From: JACKCD01 sp041390905
GTDB lineage: Bacteria; Chloroflexota; Anaerolineae; Promineifilales; Promineifilaceae
Assembly: GCA_041390905.1 (NCBI GenBank)
Contig: JAWKPA010000012.1
Coordinates: 1,302,001-1,366,000, forward strand
Length of the DNA: 64,000 nucleotides
Reading direction: 5' to 3'
Part shown: piece by piece, positions 24,983 to 32,789 of the stretch
How the letters are laid out: the number at the start of each line of letters is the position of its first letter
Numbering within the stretch: the first letter of the stretch is position 1
Notes under the pieces: model-generated
The model's input: the letters and a program-made list of their open reading frames with translations, nothing else
Database searches by the model: none
What the model was told of the DNA's origin: nothing
Position numbers and translations under genes: made by a program

Positions 24983-26302
24983 TCACCGCCACGACCAATA
25001 CGCCATCAACCCGTTGCTAATGGCACGAGGCTGCAGATTACTTTCCGTGGAAACAATCAAAATTTCCGGGTTGGGCGACTGATAAAAACCGCTGACCACC
25101 AAATTCTTGCTATCTGGCGACCAAATGGTGGCCGACTGCTGATATTGGTCAAAGAAAGCGATCATGTTGACAAATGCCGGCGTAGGCTGGAACGTCGCCA
25201 GCGTTGTTTTGCTGCCACTGCTCACATCCAGCAGCCGCAACGATAGCACCAGCGGCGGCGACTCCCCACCCGACGATTGCTGCTCTGGCTGCTGCGGCAC
25301 AAAATAGGCAAGCTGGTTGCCATCGGGTGCCCAGAAAAAGGCGGCAACGAGTTCATCTACGGTTAAACGATCCCCGTTCTCCCCCACATCTTGCACCACC
25401 AATGGCCCGATTAACCCTGTGTCCGGGTTGCTTGCCAGAATATAGGCAAATTGTTCGCTGGTGGGCGACCAGCCAAATGCCGCTGTCTGGTTTTCAGCCA
25501 GTGGTTCAACCATCTTTTGCAGACGCCCTTCATTGTCTGTTAGCAAAATCCCCTTTTCAGCCGTGTCAGTTTCGCCTCCCAACACGATGTGGCTGCCATC
25601 GGGCGACCAAGCGGGGGCCTGAAACGGTGCCAGCCCATAGGCCAACCCTTGCTCTACGATGGTGCCGCCCACGGCTAAAAACGAAAGCCGTTCCAAGCCT
25701 GTTGCTCCATTGATGTGCATTAGCAACTGTTGCCCATCTGGTGCCCAACTCCAGTAGATCGGCTGCCCTACGTCCAGCACCTGCGTGCGTTCGCCATTGG
25801 CCGCCGCCAACTGCAGCATCATTTGTGAATTGGCGGCACTGGAGAGAAAGGTTACGTTCTCATTGTCGGGTGACCAGTAAAGGTAAAAGGGGAACCGGGT
25901 CGTGTGGTTATAAATCTCGGTCAGGGTGGGGGCTTCGCTGCCATCGCCAAGGCTGGTTGTGTATAGTGCCGCGCTTTCCGTTTGCTGGGTGGTGGCGTTT
26001 AGCCCCACAAAGGCCAACTGCTGGCTGTCACGCGCCCAGGTGGGGAACTGATAGTAGCGGAAGCTGCCTTCGTTGTCGTTTTGCGTGGGTAGCCTGGCAT
26101 CAGTGGTAATTTGCAGTTCGTTACTTCCGCTTTGGTCGTTGACATAAATATTGCCATCTACGCCAACGTAGGTAATACGCCCTTCCTTGCTTTCAAAGTA
26201 GGCGAGCAGCGGGCTTTGTTCGCCGCTGACAAAGTTGGGGGCGCTGATGCAGCCGGTGAGCAGCAACAGCAGCAGCCACGATTGTTTGACCCATGAAGCC
26301 AT
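24983..26302 (-). CDS. Propeller lipoprotein (TolB/WD40-like)
   Basis: A 439-residue protein with a lipoprotein signal, MASWVKQSWLLLLLLTGC (acylated Cys18). Six or more TolB/PD40-type blades follow, seen from repeated WSPD/WAPD motifs (LYWSPDNENVTF, SWAPDGQQLLM, AWSPDGSHIVL, FWAPDGNQLAYF, IWSPDSKNLVV). It differs from the lipoprotein at 1571 by lacking the long Thr/Pro linker. The S41/PDZ-like lipoprotein gene ends 3 bp before its start, so both belong to one operon and are probably displayed together on the cell surface. No catalytic residues are visible. Confidence 0.75.
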   Translation of the reverse strand: MASWVKQSWLLLLLLTGCISAPNFVSGEQSPLLAYFESKEGRITYVGVDGNIYVNDQSGSNELQITTDARLPTQNDNEGSFRYYQFPTWARDSQQLAFVGLNATTQQTESAALYTTSLGDGSEAPTLTEIYNHTTRFPFYLYWSPDNENVTFLSSAANSQMMLQLAAANGERTQVLDVGQPIYWSWAPDGQQLLMHINGATGLERLSFLAVGGTIVEQGLAYGLAPFQAPAWSPDGSHIVLGGETDTAEKGILLTDNEGRLQKMVEPLAENQTAAFGWSPTSEQFAYILASNPDTGLIGPLVVQDVGENGDRLTVDELVAAFFWAPDGNQLAYFVPQQPEQQSSGGESPPLVLSLRLLDVSSGSKTTLATFQPTPAFVNMIAFFDQYQQSATIWSPDSKNLVVSGFYQSPNPEILIVSTESNLQPRAISNGLMAYWSWR

Positions 26303-26305
26303 GAC

Positions 26306-27568
26306 TTATCCTCCGTTGTTGCTGGCGAGATTAACGGCCGTTTCCCGCACCGCATCCACCTCAGCCGACACACTATCCCACGTCGCCGCCACCAACACAT
26401 CCGGCTCCACCCCCAACAGCCCAATATCCCGCCCCGTTTCCGTGCGGTACGTCGTCGTCGTCAAAAAAAGCTGCGACCCGTTGGGCAAGAAAAACGACTC
26501 CATAATCTCCACCGAACCCGGCGTATTTGCCCCCACCACCGTCGCCCGCCCCGAATCCTGCATCGCCGCCGCAAACACCTCGGCAAACCCCGTCGTGTTT
26601 TCCCCCACCAGCACCGTCAGCGGAACTACCTGCGAGCCAAACACATTTTGCCCCTCAACCGTCAGCGGGTTTTGCTCGGCGCGAGAATAAAATAGCCCCA
26701 GGTCGCCGTTGGCAAACAGTGTCAACATCGAACCCAGCGGCCAATCGGTGTCGCTGGCATGAACCGCCCGCAAATCCAGAATCAGCGAAGTCATGCTCCC
26801 CTCGTTAAACGCCAACTGTAGCCCCGTTACCAAATCCTGCATGATCGCCTCATAGGTGGACGGCGGGAAAGCGACATACCCCACCTTCGTTTCCGGCAAA
26901 ACCTCTACTTTGACCGGGGTGACAAGCTGGCTGCGCTCCACCCGCCCCCGTGTCACCGTCACGTCGCGGGTTCCGGCCAGCGGCGTGCGAACTTGCAGCA
27001 CAACATCGGTTGCGGCCGGGCCACGCACGCGCAAAATCACGTCATCCCCTTCTTCGGCTCGCACCGGCTCACCGTCTACCGCTAAAATGCTGTCGTGGGC
27101 TTTAATCCCGGCCGCTTCGGCCGGCGACCCCGGCATCACTGACAAAATGACCACCCGTGGTTCCGGCTCGGCCAGCACCGACACAAACGCCCCAATTCCT
27201 TCATAGGTGCTGGTGTCGGTGGCCGTCACCGCCTGCTCAATGCGCTCCTCCCGCGTCTGAAACGCCACCGACTGTTCGGGTAATGGCGCAATTACCTCAC
27301 GCAGCAGCTCGGCAAATGCTTCGCCTTCGGCTGCGGCCGCCTGCGGTTCATAAGTTTCCAGCACGCTGTCCCAATTTAGCCCGTGGAAATCGTCATAGAC
27401 ATAGCTGTCATTGATTTTGTTCCAAAGGGCTTCCAGCGTTCGCACCTGTAGCGCGGCTACGTCGGGGCTGACGCTGGGCGTAATGGGTTTGGCCTCCTGG
27501 CTACGGCTGCACGCCAGCAGCAAAAGTGGCAGCGATACAAAGCTCAACAACTTTCTGAATTTCACCAT
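26306..27568 (-). CDS. PDZ-containing S41-peptidase-like lipoprotein, probably non-catalytic
   Basis: A 420-residue protein starting at the ATG at 27568, giving the lipoprotein signal MVKFRKLLSFVSLPLLLLAC. It has an N-terminal helical S41 domain (LEALWNKINDSYVYDDFHGL), a PDZ domain (about residues 115-205; VVILSVMPGSPAEAAGIKAH then DSILAVDGEPV) and a CtpA/Tsp-type C-terminal domain. Where active S41 peptidases have the SAS of a TASASEI-like motif, this one reads ENTTGFAEVFAAA. Where they have the GK lysine, it reads NTPGSVEIM. Both nucleophile and general base seem absent, so it is likely a binding or scaffold protein. An in-frame ATG 15 bp upstream is possible. It is cotranscribed with the propeller lipoprotein. 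Confidence 0.7.
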   Translation of the reverse strand: MVKFRKLLSFVSLPLLLLACSRSQEAKPITPSVSPDVAALQVRTLEALWNKINDSYVYDDFHGLNWDSVLETYEPQAAAAEGEAFAELLREVIAPLPEQSVAFQTREERIEQAVTATDTSTYEGIGAFVSVLAEPEPRVVILSVMPGSPAEAAGIKAHDSILAVDGEPVRAEEGDDVILRVRGPAATDVVLQVRTPLAGTRDVTVTRGRVERSQLVTPVKVEVLPETKVGYVAFPPSTYEAIMQDLVTGLQLAFNEGSMTSLILDLRAVHASDTDWPLGSMLTLFANGDLGLFYSRAEQNPLTVEGQNVFGSQVVPLTVLVGENTTGFAEVFAAAMQDSGRATVVGANTPGSVEIMESFFLPNGSQLFLTTTTYRTETGRDIGLLGVEPDVLVAATWDSVSAEVDAVRETAVNLASNNGG

Positions 27569-27771
27569 TCTCATCTCAACCATCCTGGTAGAAGAACGAG
27601 GATTGGAATCCTCAGCTACAGCATTTTGTCTGATTTGATTTTAGCACAGGACAAATAGAGTGGATAATGCTTGCGGATCACGCTGCTGATCTCTAATATT
27701 GTGCATCAAGGTGCCTGGCACTTCCTTGGGCATTCACAAAATAAGCGGATAGAAAAACGGCGTGCCTTTTC

Positions 27772-27856
27772 ATGTCATTCCGAAGTCCTTCGAGGAATCT
27801 TTCCCCTTCAATAAGTGAAAGATTCCTCGCTCCGAAGACTTCGCTCGGAATGACAT
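27772..27856. repeat. GTCATTCCGA-type intergenic hairpin (family copy 3)
   Basis: ATGTCATTCCGAAGTCCTTC on the left pairs with GAAGACTTCGCTCGGAATGA on the right, with an inner GGAATCTTT / AAAGATTCC stem. The 27569-27930 region has no gene. A GTGCCTGGCACTT / AAGTGCTTGGCAC pair flanks the hairpin on the outside. Confidence 0.8.
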
Positions 27857-27930
27857 TTACCCAATTATTTTGTTAATTTGCAACCAAGTGCTTGGCACCT
27901 CCGGCTAGATTACAGGTGCAAGAGGGACAA

Positions 27931-29244
27931 ATGATTTTACCGCAGGCGTTAGAAGATGGACTGGTATTGCGTTGGGCAACGGAAGCAGACGCCGAGGCGA
28001 TTGCGGCATTTAATATCCAGCAGCACAGCAATGACCCGGTGAATGAGCCGGAGCTATGGCTGGGTGACTGGGTGCGGGCGTTGATGCTAGGGGAGCATCC
28101 CACCACGCGGGCTTCGGATTTTACGGTGGTGGTGGATGGTGCAGGGCAGGTGGTGTCGTCGGCGTGTCTGATTGGCAACCGGTGGATGGTGGAAGGGATT
28201 GAATTTGGCTGCGGCCAGCCGGAGCTGATTGCCACCGACCCGGCTTACCGCCGCCGGGGGCTGGTGCGGCGGCAGATGGAGGCACTGCACGCCAAAAGCG
28301 CGGCGCGGGGGGATTTGATGCAGGCGATTACGGGCATCCCCTGGTATTATCGCCAGTTTGGTTATGAGATGACGCTGGAGCTGCATGGCTCACGGCCGTT
28401 TTTTTTAACCCCCCAACCGGCTAATCAAGGACAAGAGGAGACGTATCGGTTACGAACGGCCGTTTCCGACGACCTCCCCACCATCCACGCCCTTTACCAG
28501 GCCGACTGCCAGCGCGGCACAGTCGCAGCTATCCGTTCGCCCGATTTCTGGCACTACGCTGCCTTTGTCGTGCGGCGCGATTTTCCCATGGCGTTTAACT
28601 TGCGGCTGGTGGAAACCCAGGCCGGGGAAGTGGCGGGTTATGTGGCTGTGCAGCAGGTTGGTGAACAGTTTAGCGTGCGTGAGATTGGGGTGGTGGCGGG
28701 GCATTCGCTGCGCGACATTGGGCTGTGTGTGGTGCGGGCATTGCAGCAAGAGGCAGCAAGGTTAAACGTTGCCCGCGAAAAGCCCATCAAGCAAATCAAC
28801 TTTATGCTGGGCAGCAGTCACCCGCTGTATGCAGCCCTGGATCAGCAGTTGGGAACGGGGCGACCGCCGTATGCGTGGTATGTGCGGGTGGCGGATGTGG
28901 CGGCATTTTTGCGCCATATTGCCCCGGTTTTTACGCCGCGTCTGGCAGCCAGCGTGATGGCTGGTTATTCAGGCAAGCTGCGCCTCAGCTTTTACCGTCG
29001 CCACCTGGAAATGGTGTTTGAGCGTGGGCAGTTGAGGACGGTGGGGGCGTATACGCCGGATGATTATTTTGATTGTGATGCGTTTTTCCCGGAGCAGACG
29101 TTCCTGCATTTGCTGCTGGGGCATCGGTCACTGGCGGAGGTGCGCCATATGTGGGCGGATTGTTACACGCGGAAGGAGGAAACGGCCGTTTTGCTGGATG
29201 CGCTGTTCCCAAAACGGCCGTCTTGCATTCGTTCACTTGGTTGA
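27931..29244 (+). CDS. Eis-like GNAT N-acetyltransferase
   Basis: A 437-residue protein starting at the ATG at 27931 (AGAGGGA ahead). The first GNAT domain has the acetyl-CoA loop YRRRGLVRRQMEALH (about residues 103-117) and GIPWYYRQFGYEM, the hallmark of the Eis family. A second GNAT-like domain (about 180-320) and a C-terminal SCP2-like domain follow. Eis-type enzymes acetylate amines of varied substrates, in some bacteria aminoglycosides; the substrate here is unknown. Its stop codon is directly adjacent to that of lepB on the opposite strand, with no base in between. Three palindrome copies or near-copies are in frame. Confidence 0.85.
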   Translation: MILPQALEDGLVLRWATEADAEAIAAFNIQQHSNDPVNEPELWLGDWVRALMLGEHPTTRASDFTVVVDGAGQVVSSACLIGNRWMVEGIEFGCGQPELIATDPAYRRRGLVRRQMEALHAKSAARGDLMQAITGIPWYYRQFGYEMTLELHGSRPFFLTPQPANQGQEETYRLRTAVSDDLPTIHALYQADCQRGTVAAIRSPDFWHYAAFVVRRDFPMAFNLRLVETQAGEVAGYVAVQQVGEQFSVREIGVVAGHSLRDIGLCVVRALQQEAARLNVAREKPIKQINFMLGSSHPLYAALDQQLGTGRPPYAWYVRVADVAAFLRHIAPVFTPRLAASVMAGYSGKLRLSFYRRHLEMVFERGQLRTVGAYTPDDYFDCDAFFPEQTFLHLLLGHRSLAEVRHMWADCYTRKEETAVLLDALFPKRPSCIRSLG

Positions 29245-29823
29245 TTAGTGAATAAGCTGTAATTCCGAAAAAGGCCAATAGGTGAGCCAGGCGCGACCGC
29301 TGATTTGGTCAAGGGCCACGGCACCGAAATAGCGGGAGTCGTTGGAGTTGTTGCGGTTGTCGCCCAGCACAAAGATGTGGTTGGGCGGCACGGTGACGGG
29401 GGCAAAGTCGGGTTGCCCGGCACTGTCGTCCAGGTAGGGTTCGTCAATTAAACGGCCGTTAACATACAACTCCCCCTGCCGCACTTCCAACACCTCGCCC
29501 GGCAGCCCAATTACCCGCTTAATCAACCGTTCCTGTCCCATATTACGCAAAATTACCACCACATCTCCACGATGTGGCAAGCTAAAGCGATAGCTTAGTT
29601 TTTCTACAATCAACCGCTGCTCCGGGTGGATCGTTGGCTCCATACTGTGGCCGTGGACAACATGCGCCTGTGCTACAAAAAAAATGAGCATCAAGGCTAC
29701 CACAACCCCTCTGGCCCCCGCGCCTATCATTTCAGCAATAAATTTAAAAAACCGACCCAATACAGTTGTAACCGCAGCCCCTAATGCGGGACGAGTACCC
29801 AGTGATTCCATTGTTTCATTCAT
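29245..29823 (-). CDS. lepB: Signal peptidase I
   Basis: A 192-residue type I signal peptidase with one N-terminal membrane anchor (about residues 36-56). Catalytic Ser60 lies in HGHSMEPTI and Lys102 in ERLIKRVIGLPG, and box E is VFVLGDNRNNSNDSR. The active site faces the outside and removes leader peptides of exported proteins. An N-terminal extension of about 30 residues precedes the anchor; Met5 is an alternative start. The length matches short Gram-positive-type enzymes. It converges with the acetyltransferase gene with zero spacing, so the two transcripts must overlap. Confidence 0.92.
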   Translation of the reverse strand: MNETMESLGTRPALGAAVTTVLGRFFKFIAEMIGAGARGVVVALMLIFFVAQAHVVHGHSMEPTIHPEQRLIVEKLSYRFSLPHRGDVVVILRNMGQERLIKRVIGLPGEVLEVRQGELYVNGRLIDEPYLDDSAGQPDFAPVTVPPNHIFVLGDNRNNSNDSRYFGAVALDQISGRAWLTYWPFSELQLIH

Positions 29824-30165
29824 AACAGTACATCAATTAACAATACACAGATTTTGCGATCAGAAAATTGCTCCTTTTATAAACTTTGCCAGGCAGCCAA
29901 ATCTGAATCTGGTGTAGCATAGCATAGCGTTACCTACAAAGACTCTTACGCTTTAGTACCAGTCACAATCATTTATGCCCTTTTCACGTAGGAGAATGGT
30001 CACTTTGGCGGCATTAAAAGGAGTAGCCGAGGTTTCCATACCCCGTTCTTCAGCATGAAACAACGAGCGACGTTTTAAACCCTCGGCGGCAAGAGTTGCA
30101 TTTTGCTGTCAGTCGGGTCAGAATACTTTCATAACTTTGTCCAAATAAACAAGGAGCATTTTTTG
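29824..30165. other. Divergent intergenic region, no gene seen
   Basis: This region lies between lepB and the OsmC-like gene, which diverge. It must hold both promoters. A TTGCAT...CAGAAT pair with a 17-bp gap near 30090-30120 is a weak candidate for the OsmC-like gene. No hairpin repeat or palindrome is present. Confidence 0.4.
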
Positions 30166-30588
30166 ATGAAAAGAAAAGCAGAGGCTGAATGGAAAGGAAC
30201 CTTGCAGCAAGGTTCCGGCGTGATGAAATTAGGCAGCGGGGTCTTTGAAGGTGCCTATAACTTTGCCACCCGTTTTGGCGAAGAGCCTGGCACAAACCCG
30301 GAAGAGTTGATTGGTGCCGCCCATGCTGGTTGTTATTCGATGTTCCTGGCGGCTGTTTTAGGCAACAACGGCTTTCCGGCTACCAGTGTTCACACCACCG
30401 CTACGGTAACGCTGGGTCGTGATGACACCGGGCCAGTTGTTAGCAATATTGACCTGGTATGCGAAGCCGAAGTGCCGGGGATTTCGGCGGAGCAATTTGC
30501 TGAATTTGCTCAACTATCAAAGAAGAACTGCCCCATTTCCCGTGCTTTAGCCGGGCCAGAAGTTTCGTTGACGGCCACATTGCTCTAA
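30166..30588 (+). CDS. OsmC-family peroxiredoxin
   Basis: A 140-residue protein starting at ATG 30166 with AAGGAG upstream. The two redox cysteines are Cys56 (GAAHAGCYSMFL) and Cys122 (SKKNCPISRAL). The N-terminus MKRKAEAEWKGTL and the NPEELIGAAHAGC segment are typical of OsmC rather than Ohr. OsmC proteins reduce organic hydroperoxides using dihydrolipoamide-type reductants as homodimers with shared active sites. It is transcribed alone. An AAACACGGAT inverted repeat (30606-30655) lies downstream and may act as a terminator. Confidence 0.92.
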   Translation: MKRKAEAEWKGTLQQGSGVMKLGSGVFEGAYNFATRFGEEPGTNPEELIGAAHAGCYSMFLAAVLGNNGFPATSVHTTATVTLGRDDTGPVVSNIDLVCEAEVPGISAEQFAEFAQLSKKNCPISRALAGPEVSLTATLL

Positions 30589-30811
30589 ACAGGGTGCGCG
30601 GGCAAACACGGATATGGGTTTTTGCTCTAATCCGTGTTTGTCTGCGTTTGTTAATGCCTCTGCCCGTGTACTTGCCCCACGGGCGGCGTTGTGGGCTGGT
30701 GCAGAGGTGTTAACGGCCGTTTATGCCCCATAGAAATACAGCGCGATTTGCCAAATCGTGTTGCAGATTTTCATTTGTGGTACCGTTCACGAACCCCCCG
30801 GCGCAAATTTT

Positions 30812-31240
30812 ATGGAATCGTATTACCGTCATTTAGAACAACTGGAAATGTCAAACCCATCGAGTGCCTATTATGCGCCGCAGATGGAAGTGGGGGAGGG
30901 AACGGCCGTTTGTACCATCACCATCCGCCCCGAATTTTTGCACGGGGGCGGTGTTGTGCATGGCTCCGTCTACTTTTTTGCCCTCGATGACGCCGCCACC
31001 TTTGCCGCCAATTCGGTGGTGGCCGAGGGGGATTTTTTTATGACATCCGGCTTTACCATCCACTTCTTGCGCCCCACCGCCAGCGGCATCATTCGGGCAA
31101 CGGGGCGCGTGGTCAACCGCTCCCGCCGTCAAATTTTGGTGGATGTGGTGGCCGAGGATGAAAACGGCCGTTTGCTGGCACGCGGCACCGGCACGTTTAT
31201 GGCCGGTCGGTCGGCGCATAATCGGGCAGGTATCCCATGA
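30812..31240 (+). CDS. PaaI-like hotdog-fold thioesterase
   Basis: A 142-residue hotdog-fold protein. The fingerprint is FLHGGGVVHGSVYFFALDDA (about residues 47-66), matching the HGG(x)xxG...D pattern of PaaI/YdiI thioesterases that hydrolyse acyl- or aryl-CoA. I start at the ATG at 30812; the open frame extends 18 codons further upstream without a ribosome-binding site. The last codons overlap the next gene by ATGA. Two palindromes are in frame (GTAVCT near 30900 and ENGRLL near 31160). Confidence 0.85.
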   Translation: MESYYRHLEQLEMSNPSSAYYAPQMEVGEGTAVCTITIRPEFLHGGGVVHGSVYFFALDDAATFAANSVVAEGDFFMTSGFTIHFLRPTASGIIRATGRVVNRSRRQILVDVVAEDENGRLLARGTGTFMAGRSAHNRAGIP

Positions 31241-32019
31241 TCAACCGTTCCCAGGCTATCGCTTTTGTCCAGGCCAACGGCAACCCGTGTGAACTGGCGC
31301 GTTTGGCTTTTTTGACCGAGGGAAAACGGCCGTTTGCGGCCATTGTTGCTGAATTTGCGGCCAGCCAAAGGGCAGACGGCGGCTGGGTACCCTTTTGGGC
31401 GGATATAAGTTCGGTGGATGCCACCTGCTACCAGCTTACCCAGCTTGAACAGCTTGGGTTAGCGGCCGACGAGCCGGTGGTGGCGCGGGCGTTGGCCTTT
31501 TTGCACCAGCGGCAGCGGGCAGATGGGTCGTGGGAGGAAGAAACGGCCGTTGCTGACCAGGCTCCTCCCTGGGCAAAACCGGGCGATTTGGCGGCCATGC
31601 TCTATCTCACGGCCAACTGTGGCTTTTGGCTGGCTGTGCTGGGTCATAGCGAAGCGTCGCTGGCAGTAACCGCCCACCTGCTGCGGCAGCACCTGGCCGC
31701 CGATGGTTCCCTGCCGTCGTTTTTGCACACCCACTGGCTGGCGGCGGCACTGTGGCTGTCGCTGGGCGAGAGGGAGCCAGTAACGGCCGTTTTGCGCCAT
31801 CTCACCACCCATCTCGACAAACTCAGTGCCAACAACCTCACTTGGCTGTTGACCGCGCTGCAAGCCACCGGGCAGCCCATTGACCACCCCTTCATCCCCC
31901 AGGCGCGGGCTAAATTGGCGGGTTTGCAGTTGGAAAACGGCCGTTGGCTCAGCGACGATGCCATGGAGCGTGATGTTCACGTCACCCTGGAAGCCCTGCG
32001 CGTTTTTACCCCTACGTGA
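31237..32019 (+). CDS. Prenyltransferase/squalene-oxidase-repeat (alpha-toroid) protein
   Basis: A 260-residue protein made of repeated helical units, with three QW-like motifs: SQRADGGWVPFW (residues 44-55), QRQRADGSWEEE and LQLENGRWLSDDAMERDVHV. These are the repeats of alpha-toroid folds (terpene cyclases, prenyltransferases, complement-like proteins). The DxDD motif of class II cyclases is not present and the protein is half their size. A catalytic role is therefore uncertain; it could be a substrate-binding toroid. It is coupled to the PaaI-like gene by a 4-bp ATGA overlap. Four palindrome copies are read in frame, among the densest in the window. Confidence 0.7.
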   Translation: MINRSQAIAFVQANGNPCELARLAFLTEGKRPFAAIVAEFAASQRADGGWVPFWADISSVDATCYQLTQLEQLGLAADEPVVARALAFLHQRQRADGSWEEETAVADQAPPWAKPGDLAAMLYLTANCGFWLAVLGHSEASLAVTAHLLRQHLAADGSLPSFLHTHWLAAALWLSLGEREPVTAVLRHLTTHLDKLSANNLTWLLTALQATGQPIDHPFIPQARAKLAGLQLENGRWLSDDAMERDVHVTLEALRVFTPT

Positions 32020-32094
32020 CCAATCTCCCGGTTTCGTGTCCAAGAGAAAGACACTTGTTGGCAAATCCCCATGAGCAATGGCTTGTGACAAATA

Positions 32095-32163
32095 AAATGG
32101 GACGCAGACGCACCTGATTATCCTGATGTCGCATGGCCGATCAGGAAAATCTGCGCCCCATTT
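32095..32163. repeat. Long hairpin AAATGGG...CGCAGA
   Basis: AAATGGGACGCAGA on the left pairs with TCTGCGCCCCATTT on the right. An inner CACCTGAT / GATCAGGAAAA stem encloses TATCCTGATGTCGCATGGCC. It lies 23 bp before the next start codon and could fold in the leader of that mRNA. Confidence 0.65.
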
Positions 32164-32185
32164 CCAGAAAAGGAGTACTGTGACA

Positions 32186-32713
32186 ATGACAACAAAGACA
32201 AGTTTTAGCGAAGAAGAATGGTTTTTGGTGAGCAGCCTGCCCTCCATGATTGGGGCAGCCGTGGCAACGGCCGGTAAAAGCGGTCTGATTGGCACCATGA
32301 AGGAGATGATGGCAAGCGCCCGCGCCATGATGGCAGCAGGTGAAACGTATGCCGACAACGAACTCATTCAGGACATTGTTGCCAAGATTGAGAACAAGGA
32401 TGATGCCAAAGCCCAGGCGGAGAAATATCAGCACATGGCGATGGAGAAGATGGAGGCGGCGGGGGTGAAAACACCAGAACAGCTTGCCCAGCTTGTGCTT
32501 GACGATTGCCAAACCGTGGTTGATTTGCTCAATGACCGTGCCACCGCTGCCGAAACGGCCGATTATAAAGCGTGGGCGTTTTCAGTGGGCAAAAAAGTAG
32601 CCGAAGCGGCCAAGGAAGGAGGCTTCCTCGGCTTTGGCGGCGAACAGGTGAGCGAAGGGGAGGAAGCACTGCTACAGCGTGTAGCCGATACCCTGGGCGT
32701 TGCCGCCTTTTAG
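32186..32713 (+). CDS. Conserved hypothetical alpha-helical protein, 175 aa
   Basis: The ATG at 32186 follows AAAGGAG. The protein begins MTTKTSFSEEEWFLVSSLPS and is helical throughout. Its conserved-looking end has a glycine-rich GGFLGFGGEQVSEGEEALLQ followed by RVADTLGV. I recall similar unnamed proteins with this GFLGFGG tail in other bacteria, but no function is known to me. No membrane segment or catalytic motif is visible. Confidence 0.6.
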   Translation: MTTKTSFSEEEWFLVSSLPSMIGAAVATAGKSGLIGTMKEMMASARAMMAAGETYADNELIQDIVAKIENKDDAKAQAEKYQHMAMEKMEAAGVKTPEQLAQLVLDDCQTVVDLLNDRATAAETADYKAWAFSVGKKVAEAAKEGGFLGFGGEQVSEGEEALLQRVADTLGVAAF

Positions 32714-32715
32714 CC

Positions 32716-32788
32716 CGTAATCGGTAATCGGTAATCGGTCACAGGCTACTGATTACCGATTACTGGTTACTGATTACCGATGATTACC
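32716..32788. repeat. Hairpin with GGTAATC tandem arms
   Basis: GTAATCGGTAATCGGTAATC on the left and GATTACCGATTACTGGTTAC on the right. It sits between convergent genes (32186 gene and sbcC). It belongs to the GATTACC class also seen at 46131-46199, 51092-51130 and 53745-53827. Confidence 0.7.
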
Positions 32789-32789
32789 A

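Noticed and set aside
29824..30165. tRNA or small RNA gene in the divergent lepB/osmC region
   Set aside because: No cloverleaf, no strong hairpin with T-tract and no conserved-looking segment could be found by eye.
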